From Acidobacteriota bacterium (GTDB taxonomy: Bacteria > Acidobacteriota > Thermoanaerobaculia > UBA5066), in contig RHKY01000007.1 of the NCBI GenBank assembly GCA_008363385.1, positions 62,001 through 126,000 on the forward strand: a DNA stretch of 64,000 nt. The letters are read 5' to 3'. The position numbers and the translations under genes were made by a program. Numbering within the stretch: the first letter of the stretch is position 1; each line of letters starts with the position of its first letter. The notes beneath the pieces were generated by a model that ran no database searches, was not told where the DNA came from, and saw only the letters and a list, made by a program, of their open reading frames with translations. This document shows positions 7,233 to 14,666 of the stretch, piece by piece.

Positions 7233-9141
7233 CGGGGGCGTCGAGGACCTTCCAGACGCGGTAGGAAGGGAGGATCCGCCCGTCGGGGGCCCGCCAGCCG
7301 GTGCGCGACTCGAGGGCGAGCGCCAGGAACGGCACGGGGGTCCGCGAGGCCGACTCGTGGACCCTCACGGCGAACGTCTCCTCGACGGCGGGCGCGGGGG
7401 CCCTCCCCGCCGCGGCCGCGTACCGCGGCAGGAGCGGGCGGAGGTTGGCCGTCAGCAGGTAGCGCGAGCGCGCGGCCCGGAGGATCGAGAACGCCTCGCC
7501 GTCGTCGGTCGCCGTGTAGAGCCGGCACTGCCTCCGCCAGCCGTAGGCGTGCGGGTCGGCCGCGGCGGGGCGCCAGGCGATCGCCGTCACGAAGTGCCCA
7601 GCGGACCACGGGCAGAAGACGCTCTCGACGCTCCCGGGCGGCAGCTGCGGCAGTTCTGCCGGGTCGGCCGGGGGCGGGTCGAGCTCCTTCAGGCGGGCCA
7701 GGAGCGAGAGGAAGTCTGGCCCCGCGGCGTCGCTGTAGGCCGGGATCCTCGCGAGGTGCGGCCAGCCGGGGAGGAGGACGAGGCCGAAGGCGAGCGCGGG
7801 GGCGCCCCACCGAGGCCGCAGGAGCCTCAGCCGCGCGAGGACGCGCCCGGAAGCGTCGGCCAGCGCCAGCGCGGTGAAGACCCCGGCGTAGTAGAGGTTC
7901 CTCCGCTGGCCGAGGACCATCAGGAGGAGGACTCCGCCGAAGAGGGCGAGGAGGAGCCGCCCCTTCCCGCGCGCGCCGCCGCCGGTGACGAGCGGGACCG
8001 CCCAGAGGAGGACGGCGAACGGGAGGACGAGGAGGCCCGGCGACAGGTCGCGGACGGCCGAGACGAGGCTGGCCAGGCGCGGCCGAGCCAGGAGGGGCTT
8101 CGCCTCGTGGACGCCCGCCAGGAAGTCGGCCGGGTACGAGCGGTATCCGCGCCCGTCGAAGTCGTCGGGGTCTTCCGCCACGCTCCGGGCCGCCAGGTAG
8201 GCGCTCCCGCGGAGCGCGGCCGCGGCGAGGTCCTTCACCACCGGGAGAAGGGCCAGGGCGAGGACGAGGGCGAGCGCGAGGGAGGCGGCGCGCTCCCGCG
8301 TCCGGCGTGCCCCCAGCCCCGCGAGGAACGCCACGCCCGCCGAGAGGGCGAGGAGGAACGCGGGCTGGAACCAGCCGAACGAGACGAACGTGAACGGGAC
8401 GTCGGTCCCGCCGAGGACTCCGGCGGTGGCGGCCGCCAGGAGGCCGGTGGCCGAGAGGGCCGTGGCCACGGCGAGCGGGCCGAGGGCGAGGACGGCCCAG
8501 AAGAGGCCGAGGCTCGCGGAGAAGACGGCGCCCTGCCAGACGAGGAGGCCGGCCGCCAGAGCCGCGCCCGCGAGCGTTGCCCGCAGGAGCCGGACGCGGC
8601 CCGGCGCCGGGCGCGCGGCGGACGCGAGGGCCAGGAGCGACGCGAGGAGGAGCGTCACCTCGGCGACGTGGTGGTCGGCGTGGCCGTAGACGCTCCAGAG
8701 GACCGCGGAGGGGAGGACGGCGTAGGCGGCCGCCGCCGCCCAGGCGCGCCGCGGGCCGAGGAGCCGCCGGGCCAGGGCGAAGAGGAGGAGGACGTTCAAC
8801 GAGCCGAGGACGGGGGGGAAGGCCGCCGCCACGCGGGCGACCTCCTCCCACGACGCCCGCGGGCCGTGGAGGAGGCGGGCGGTGCCGCCGACGGCCAGGT
8901 CGAGGAGCGGGGGCCAGATGAAGACGGCCCCGTCGGGCGGGTTCATGTACGCGTCGAAGACGTTGATCCGCGGGAAGCTCCGGGCCGCCGTCACGGACCT
9001 CCGGAGGTGGCACCAGCAGTCCGGCGAGAGGAGCCGGGTGCCGCCGCGCGAGGCCTCGGGGAGCGTCGAGAGCCGGAGGGCGAGCGAGAGCGCGAAGAGG
9101 GCCAGGAGCCCCAGGGCCGCCCATCCGCTTCTCCCGCGCAT
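7171..9141 (-). CDS. STT3/AglB-like membrane oligosaccharyltransferase family protein
   Basis: The 656-residue product is a multi-spanning membrane protein with features of STT3-type GT-C transferases. A luminal 'SPDCWCHLRR' segment stands where STT3 has its DxxYH(L/I)R catalytic Asp motif. Next come MNPPDG...IWPPL and a YGHADHH motif with an acidic residue nearby (VAEVT), and the soluble C-terminal part has CPWSAGHF, which could correspond to the WWDxG region. Such enzymes transfer lipid-linked glycans to Asn in Archaea and some bacteria. Whether this protein does so is inferred, because the WWDxG match is weak. The start at 9141 fits a TACACT hexamer 7 nt upstream; longer in-frame versions would cross the divergent promoter. 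The last ~20 codons run antisense to the kinase gene. Confidence 0.7.
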   Translation of the reverse strand: MRGRSGWAALGLLALFALSLALRLSTLPEASRGGTRLLSPDCWCHLRRSVTAARSFPRINVFDAYMNPPDGAVFIWPPLLDLAVGGTARLLHGPRASWEEVARVAAAFPPVLGSLNVLLLFALARRLLGPRRAWAAAAAYAVLPSAVLWSVYGHADHHVAEVTLLLASLLALASAARPAPGRVRLLRATLAGAALAAGLLVWQGAVFSASLGLFWAVLALGPLAVATALSATGLLAAATAGVLGGTDVPFTFVSFGWFQPAFLLALSAGVAFLAGLGARRTRERAASLALALVLALALLPVVKDLAAAALRGSAYLAARSVAEDPDDFDGRGYRSYPADFLAGVHEAKPLLARPRLASLVSAVRDLSPGLLVLPFAVLLWAVPLVTGGGARGKGRLLLALFGGVLLLMVLGQRRNLYYAGVFTALALADASGRVLARLRLLRPRWGAPALAFGLVLLPGWPHLARIPAYSDAAGPDFLSLLARLKELDPPPADPAELPQLPPGSVESVFCPWSAGHFVTAIAWRPAAADPHAYGWRRQCRLYTATDDGEAFSILRAARSRYLLTANLRPLLPRYAAAAGRAPAPAVEETFAVRVHESASRTPVPFLALALESRTGWRAPDGRILPSYRVWKVLDAPVTPGPAPPAAPPAGRSRPAS

Positions 9142-9148
9142 CCGGGGC

Positions 9149-9154
9149 AGTGTA
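9149..9154 (-). promoter_or_regulatory. -10-like hexamer for the STT3-like gene (leaderless type)
   Basis: The reverse strand reads TACACT, ending exactly 7 nt before the ATG at 9141. It shares a 37-bp gap with the divergent promoter of the next gene. Confidence 0.55.
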
Positions 9155-9165
9155 AGCGGCTTCGC

Positions 9166-9171
9166 TAGACT
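9166..9171 (+). promoter_or_regulatory. -10-like hexamer for the GT-C operon (leaderless type)
   Basis: TAGACT ends exactly 7 nt before the ATG at 9179 and there is no Shine-Dalgarno sequence, so the predicted +1 is at or next to the A of the start codon. Confidence 0.55.
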
Positions 9172-9178
9172 CCCGCGG

Positions 9179-10924
9179 ATGGCCGGACGGGCACGGCGCT
9201 TCACGGTCGCGGGCGTCCTCGTCCTCGCCCTCCTCGGGGCCGCCCTCGTCCGGGACCACCAGCGGCTGGACAGCGCCACGATGGACGAGCCGTTCCACGC
9301 GCTCGCCGCCGCCGAGTACGCGATCTCGGGGACGTACTACGCCAACCTGGAGCACCCGCCGCTGGCCAAGCTCCTGGCCGGGGTCTCGCTCGCCCTCGCC
9401 GGGGCCCGGGCGCCGCGCCTCCCGGAGCCGTTCTCGTTCGCGACGGCCGAGATGCCGGCCCCGTTCTGCTACGGCAACTCGATCCCCCCCGACGCCCTCT
9501 TCGACGCCGCCCGCCGCCCGTTCCCCCTCCTCTTCCTCGCCCTCGTCGTGGCGGCCGGGCTCTGGGCGGCCTGGCGGGCGGGTGCCGTGGCCGGCCTCGG
9601 GGCGGCCGCCCTCCTCGCCTTCGAGCCGACGCTCGTCGCCCACGCGGGCTTCCTCCACACGGACGTCCCGGCGGCTCTCGGCTTCCTCGGCGCGACGCTC
9701 CTCCTCCTGTCGGCCCTGGAGAGGCGCTCGCTCGGGCGTTTCGCCCTCGGGGGGCTCGTCCTCGGCCTGACGCTCGCGACCAAGTTCTCGGCGGTCTTCC
9801 TCGCCCCGGTCCTCCTCCTCTTCGGCCTCCTCCACGTCTTCCGCGTGAGGCCCGCCGGTCCGGGCCCGGCCCCGCCGCCACCGTCGAGGCGGTCGCTCGC
9901 CGGGCTCGCGACCTGGCTCGCCGTCGCGACCGGGGCGCTCCTGGCGACCTACGCCGTCTGCCTCCGGTCGATGGAGCGGACTGAGGCCGAGCAGTCGGTG
10001 AGGCAGTTCCTCGCCTCGCGGCACGTCACCGGGGCCGGGCAGGACCGGGTGGCGGCGGTCTCGCGGGCGTTTCCCCCGCTCGGGCACTACGTGGCCGGGC
10101 TCGCCGGGGTCGCCGCGCAGAACCGGTTCGGCGGCGGGGTGAACGTCCTGCGCGGGGAGCTCTCGGTGGAGGGGTTCCCCGAGTACTTCCCCGTGGCCCT
10201 CTCGGTGAAGACGTCGCTCGGGCTCCTCGGGCTCCTCGCCCTCGGCCTCGTCCTCGTCGCCACCGGGCGCGCCCGCTTCGACCTCGTCCTCCTCGCCCTC
10301 GTCCTCCCGGCAGCGCAGCTCCTCGTCTCGGGCGTCGGCGCCTCTTACAACATCGGGGTGAGGCACATGCTCCCCGCGCTCGTCCTCCTGGCGCTGGCGG
10401 CGGTCCTCGCCGTCGTCCGGGCCCTCCCGCCGCGCGCTGCGGCGGCGACGCTCGCCCTCTTCGCCGTCGTGCAGGCCGGCGAGACCCTCTCGGTCCACCC
10501 GCACGAGGTGTCGTTCTTCAACGCGCTGGCCGGGGGCCCCGCGAACGGGGAGGCGTGGCTCTCCGACTCGAACCTCGACTGGGGGCAGGACCTCAGGCGC
10601 CTGCCGCCGCTGCTGACGCGCCTCGGGATCCCCGAGGAGGACGTGACCGTCGCCTACTTCGGCGGCGCGCTCCCGTCGTACCACCTGCCGCGCGCGCGGA
10701 CGTTCGACCCGGCGCGCGACGCGGTCGTCCCGGGCGTCTGGGCGGTCTCCTCGTACGTCGTGACGGCCGCCCCCGAGCTGATGCGCCTCCGCGGCAAGGA
10801 GGCCGAAGGGGAAGGCTACGAACGGCTCCGGCGGGCCGTCCGCGCGGCGGGGCCGCCGTTCGCCCGCGTGGGATACTCGATCGCCCTGTACCGCCTGAAG
10901 ACCGGAGGCCCTCCCCGTCCGTGA
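9179..10924 (+). CDS. PMT/ArnT-like GT-C membrane glycosyltransferase
   Basis: The 581-residue product has about eleven predicted membrane segments. An early extracytoplasmic loop contains MDEPFH followed by LEHPPLAK, the typical Asp-Glu and His-Pro-Pro-Leu pattern of the dolichyl-phosphate-mannose mannosyltransferase/ArnT superfamily. Such enzymes take a sugar from a polyprenyl-phosphate carrier and add it to a protein or lipid outside the membrane. The gene heads a forward operon, and the next gene (a DPM1-like GT2) probably makes the lipid-linked sugar donor. The start is set by the leaderless-type TAGACT; the longer open frame upstream overlaps the divergent gene and was rejected. The stop overlaps the next start by 4 nt. 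Confidence 0.8.
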   Translation: MAGRARRFTVAGVLVLALLGAALVRDHQRLDSATMDEPFHALAAAEYAISGTYYANLEHPPLAKLLAGVSLALAGARAPRLPEPFSFATAEMPAPFCYGNSIPPDALFDAARRPFPLLFLALVVAAGLWAAWRAGAVAGLGAAALLAFEPTLVAHAGFLHTDVPAALGFLGATLLLLSALERRSLGRFALGGLVLGLTLATKFSAVFLAPVLLLFGLLHVFRVRPAGPGPAPPPPSRRSLAGLATWLAVATGALLATYAVCLRSMERTEAEQSVRQFLASRHVTGAGQDRVAAVSRAFPPLGHYVAGLAGVAAQNRFGGGVNVLRGELSVEGFPEYFPVALSVKTSLGLLGLLALGLVLVATGRARFDLVLLALVLPAAQLLVSGVGASYNIGVRHMLPALVLLALAAVLAVVRALPPRAAAATLALFAVVQAGETLSVHPHEVSFFNALAGGPANGEAWLSDSNLDWGQDLRRLPPLLTRLGIPEEDVTVAYFGGALPSYHLPRARTFDPARDAVVPGVWAVSSYVVTAAPELMRLRGKEAEGEGYERLRRAVRAAGPPFARVGYSIALYRLKTGGPPRP

Positions 10925-12324
10925 AGCTCTCGATCGTCATACCCGCTTACAACGAGAAGAAGACGCTCCGCGAGATCGTCGGGCGGGTCCTCTCCGTCGA
11001 CCTCGGCCCGATGGAGAAGGAGCTGGTGATCGTCGACGACGGCTCGAAGGACGGCACGCGCGACATCCTCCGCGAGCTGGACGGCAAGGAGGGCATCCGG
11101 GCCCTCTTCCAGCCCCGGAACATGGGCAAGGGAGCCGCCGTCTGGGCCGGGATGCGCGCCTCGACGGGTGACGTCGTCGTCATCCAGGACGCCGACCTGG
11201 AGTACGACCCGAACGAGTACCCGACCCTCCTCCGGCCGATCCTGGACGGGGAGGCGGACGTGGTCTACGGCTCCCGCTTCCTCGGGACGCCGGGCGGGCA
11301 CCGCGTCCTCTACTTCTGGCACACCGTCGGCAACCGGCTGCTGACGCTGATGTCGAACGTCTTCACGAACCTGAACCTGACCGACATGGAGACCTGCTAC
11401 AAGGCGATGACCCGCGAGGTCGTCGACCGCCTCGACCTGCAGTCGAAGCGGTTCGGCATCGAGCCGGAGATCACCTGCAAGGTCTCCCGGATGCGGGCCC
11501 GGATCTTCGAGGTCCCGATCTCCTACCACGGGCGGACGTACGAGGAGGGGAAGAAGATCGGCCTGAAGGACGCCTTCCAGGCCGTCTGGGTCATCCTCCG
11601 GTTCTTCCGCTGGGAGGCGCCGAAGGGGGACGTCGGCGCCATCACGCTCCGGCGGATGTCGAAGCTCGCGCCGTACAACGCGTGGCTCCACGGGAGGTTC
11701 GAGAAGCACCTCGGCCAGCGGGTCCTGGAGGTGGGCTCGGGCGTCGGGAACCAGACCCGGTTCTTCGTCGAACGAGAGCGGGTGGTGGCCTCGGACATCG
11801 AGGCGCACTACGTCCGCGAGCTGAAGACGAAGTTCGGGAACCGCTCGAACGTGCGGATCGCCTCGTTCCGCTTCCCGCTGACCGACGACGACCGGGCCGA
11901 CCTCCTCGCCGAGAGGCTCGACACGCTCGTCTGCCTGAACGTCCTGGAGCACATCGAGGACGACGCCGGGACGCTCGCCGACTTCGCCCGCGTCCTGCCG
12001 CCGGGCGGGCACCTCGCCCTCGTCGTCCCGGCGATGCCCGCGCTCTACGGGACCCTCGACGTCCACCTGCGGCACTACCGGCGGTACGACCGGGAGGCGC
12101 TGGCGAAGCTCGTCGGCGACTCGGGTTTCGCGGTCGACGAGGTCCGCTACCTGAACCGGCCCGGGGTCCTCGGCTGGTGGCTGAACTCGAGGGTCCTCAA
12201 GCGGCGGGTCCTGCCGAAGGGCCAGCTGGCGGCCTTCCGCTGGCTGCTGCCGATCCTGAGGGCGGAGGAGCGCGCCGACCCCTCCTTCGGCATGTCGCTC
12301 CTCGTCCTGGCGACGAGGAAGTGA
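10921..12324 (+). CDS. Polyprenyl-phosphate glycosyltransferase (GT2) fused to a SAM-dependent methyltransferase
   Basis: The 467-residue protein has two domains. Residues ~1-235 form a DPM1-like family 2 glycosyltransferase: SIVIPAYNE at the start, VDDGSKDGT, the DxD-type QDADLEY, and FGIEPEITCK followed by PISYHGR. Residues ~245-465 form a class I methyltransferase with VLEVGSGVGNQT (SAM motif I), ASDIEA, and LNVLEHIEDD followed by a typical PGGHLALVVPA strand. The first half probably charges polyprenyl phosphate with a sugar for the neighbouring GT-C enzymes. The second may methylate the sugar or lipid, which is inferred. The GTG start overlaps the upstream TGA (GTGA). Such fusions occur in scattered bacteria but are uncommon. 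Confidence 0.85.
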   Translation: MKLSIVIPAYNEKKTLREIVGRVLSVDLGPMEKELVIVDDGSKDGTRDILRELDGKEGIRALFQPRNMGKGAAVWAGMRASTGDVVVIQDADLEYDPNEYPTLLRPILDGEADVVYGSRFLGTPGGHRVLYFWHTVGNRLLTLMSNVFTNLNLTDMETCYKAMTREVVDRLDLQSKRFGIEPEITCKVSRMRARIFEVPISYHGRTYEEGKKIGLKDAFQAVWVILRFFRWEAPKGDVGAITLRRMSKLAPYNAWLHGRFEKHLGQRVLEVGSGVGNQTRFFVERERVVASDIEAHYVRELKTKFGNRSNVRIASFRFPLTDDDRADLLAERLDTLVCLNVLEHIEDDAGTLADFARVLPPGGHLALVVPAMPALYGTLDVHLRHYRRYDREALAKLVGDSGFAVDEVRYLNRPGVLGWWLNSRVLKRRVLPKGQLAAFRWLLPILRAEERADPSFGMSLLVLATRK

Positions 12325-14666
12325 GCGCCGGGCCGGGGCGGCTCCGGGCTTCGGCCCCGCTCCTCGCCCTCGCGCTCCTCTTCGCGGCCCGGTTCGCCGA
12401 CGCCCTGGGCGGCGCCGTCCTCGCCTTCCGCGACGCCGGCTACTTCTTCCTCCCGCTCCGGCACGTCGTAGCCGAGGCTCTCCGCTCCGGCGAGCTCCCC
12501 CTCTGGAACGACTTCGCCTCGGCCGGGCGAGCGCTCGCGGCCAACCCGAACGGCGCGGTCTTCTGGCCGCTGACGCCGCTCCTCGCCCTCCTGAGCCCGA
12601 CCGCGCTCGCGCTCGTCCACGCGGCCCTGGCGGTCCTCCTCCTCGTCCTGGCCCTGCGGTGGGCCGGCCTCTCCCCGTGGGCCGCCTCGGCCGGAGGCGC
12701 CGTCCTCCTCCTCTCCGGCGCCTTCCAGACGCTCCCGATCCTGGCGACGACGATCGCCTCGGCGGCTCCGCTCCCGCTCGCGGCCGTGGCGCTCGCCGGC
12801 CTCGACCCCTCGGACGCCCGCGGGGCCAGGCGGCGCGCCGCAGTCGCGGGCCTCTCGCTCGGGGTCTCTCTCCTCGGCGGCGAGCCGGTGATCACGGCGA
12901 TCGGCGGCGCCGGGGCGCTCCTCCTCGCCGCGGCGCGCGGGGTCCTCCTCCTCCGCTCCGGGGAGCGCCGCGGCGCGCGGGGGCTCGCGGCGTGGGCGCT
13001 CGCGGCGGTCCTCCTCTCGGTCCTCGTCTCCTCGGTCCAGCTCCTCCCCGCGCTGGGCGAGCTGTCTCGTTCGGCGAGGGGGGAGGGGCTCCGGCCCGAG
13101 GAGGGGGCGCTCTTCTGGTCCGTGGCGCCCTCGCGCCTCCTGACGCTCCTCGAGCCGAGGCTGACGGGGGACCCGTTCGCCGAGCGGGACGAGGAGTACT
13201 GGGGCGCCGGGACGTTCGACGCGGGGAACCCCTACTTCTACGACCTCGCCGTCGGCCTCCTGCCGCTCGCTCTGGCGCTCTCGGCCGGGCGGGACCGGCG
13301 GGGGAGGGCCGCCCTCCTCCTCGCCGGGGCCGGGGCGCTCCTCTCCCTCGGCCGGAACCTGCCGTTCTACGAGGCCCTCGGCTCGGTCACGTCCTTCGCC
13401 CGGTACCCGGAGAAGTGGTGGCTGCTGGCGACGTACGGCCTCGCGGCCGGAGCGGCCGTCGGCGCGGAGGCGGTCCTGGGCGGAGGCGACCCCGAAGCCC
13501 GCCGCGCGGCCCGCCGCCGGTTCGGCGCGACGTGCCTCGTCCTGGCGGCGCCGGTCCTCCTCCTCGGACTCCTCGCGTTCCTGTCGCCCGCGGTCCTCCG
13601 CTCGGTCCTCTGGGGCCTCGGCCTCGGCACGGGGCCGACCCCTGCTCCGGTCGTGGCGGGGGCCCTCGTCCAGCCGCTCGTGGCCGCCTCCCTCTCGCTG
13701 GTCCTCTGCGCGGCGCTGGCGCGCCGCCTGTCCGAGGGGCGCCTGGGGGAGAGGCCGGTCGCCGTGGCGCTGGCCGCGCTGTTCCTCCTCGACGGGGCCC
13801 GCCGGGTGGCGGGGAGCTGCCCGGCGACGCCGCGCGAGGCCTTGGAGCGGAGGACGCCCGCGCTGGAGGCGGTCCTCGCCGAGATGCCCAGGGGCCGCTT
13901 CCACGACGACGCCGCGGACCTCGCCGGCGTGGCGGTGAGGCGCGCCCGCGAGGCGGGCGGGCTCGACCCGCTGCGACCCGTGACGGGCATCCTGTTCGGG
14001 GTGCGGTACGCGGGCGAGAACGACGTGGACCGGATGACCTCCGCCGGGAGCTTCGGTTCGGTGAAGCGCCTGTCGGCGCTGCCGTGGGGCGAGGAGAAGC
14101 TGGCCCGCCTCGTCACCCAGGGGGTGGCGGTCGTCCGCACGCCCGCCGGCGGCGCGGAGCTCCCCGGGACGGAGGAGATCCGGCGCGACGGCGGGGACCG
14201 GCTCGTGCGGGTCCTGGCGACGAGGCCGCAAGCGCTCCTCGTCCCGTCGGCGCTCGCGGTCGGGGAAGGAGGGAGTCTCGACGCCGTGGTCCGGGACCCG
14301 GCGCTGGCGCTCTTCACGGCCGCCGTCGAGCTGCCGGGACCCGGCGGCGAGCGCTCCTACGGCACCGGGCGCGTGGAGACGACGGGGCGGACCGCCTCGC
14401 GCCTCTCCCTGCGCGTGACGTGCGAGGGGGCGTCCTGCCTCCTCGTCCTCGCCCGCAGCTTCGACCCCTCCTTCCGGGCGGAGGTGGACGGCCGGGCGGT
14501 CCCGACGGTCGTCGCCGACGGCTTCCTCACGGCGCTCGAGGTCCCCGCCGGCGCGCACGGGGTCGTCCTGTCCTACCGGAACCCGCTCCTCCTGGCCGGA
14601 GCCCTGGCGACGGGAGCGGGGCTCCTGGTCGCTTCGGCCCTCCTCCTGACCGCGAGGCGACGTTGA
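12321..14666 (+). CDS. YfhO-like large membrane protein (GT-C type), first of a tandem pair
   Basis: The 781-residue product has about a dozen membrane segments, then an extracytoplasmic C-terminal beta-rich region (~600-755) and a final membrane helix. The opening 'FRDAGYFFLPLRHVVAEALRSG' type segment followed by LPLWNDF is characteristic of YfhO/GT-C proteins, in which an Asp near the first loop is predicted to be catalytic. Bacillus YfhO is linked to lipoteichoic acid glycosylation; in this organism the acceptor is unknown. The GTG start overlaps the preceding stop (GTGA) and its own stop overlaps the next TTG start. It has the same overall architecture as the following gene, suggesting a tandem duplication with strong divergence. 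Confidence 0.72.
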   Translation: MSAGPGRLRASAPLLALALLFAARFADALGGAVLAFRDAGYFFLPLRHVVAEALRSGELPLWNDFASAGRALAANPNGAVFWPLTPLLALLSPTALALVHAALAVLLLVLALRWAGLSPWAASAGGAVLLLSGAFQTLPILATTIASAAPLPLAAVALAGLDPSDARGARRRAAVAGLSLGVSLLGGEPVITAIGGAGALLLAAARGVLLLRSGERRGARGLAAWALAAVLLSVLVSSVQLLPALGELSRSARGEGLRPEEGALFWSVAPSRLLTLLEPRLTGDPFAERDEEYWGAGTFDAGNPYFYDLAVGLLPLALALSAGRDRRGRAALLLAGAGALLSLGRNLPFYEALGSVTSFARYPEKWWLLATYGLAAGAAVGAEAVLGGGDPEARRAARRRFGATCLVLAAPVLLLGLLAFLSPAVLRSVLWGLGLGTGPTPAPVVAGALVQPLVAASLSLVLCAALARRLSEGRLGERPVAVALAALFLLDGARRVAGSCPATPREALERRTPALEAVLAEMPRGRFHDDAADLAGVAVRRAREAGGLDPLRPVTGILFGVRYAGENDVDRMTSAGSFGSVKRLSALPWGEEKLARLVTQGVAVVRTPAGGAELPGTEEIRRDGGDRLVRVLATRPQALLVPSALAVGEGGSLDAVVRDPALALFTAAVELPGPGGERSYGTGRVETTGRTASRLSLRVTCEGASCLLVLARSFDPSFRAEVDGRAVPTVVADGFLTALEVPAGAHGVVLSYRNPLLLAGALATGAGLLVASALLLTARRR

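Noticed and set aside
3941-7264. Long forward open frame (1107 codons) across yceH, the aminotransferase and the kinase
   Set aside because: The translation is Arg/Gly/Glu-rich without domains and is antisense to, or out of frame with, real genes.
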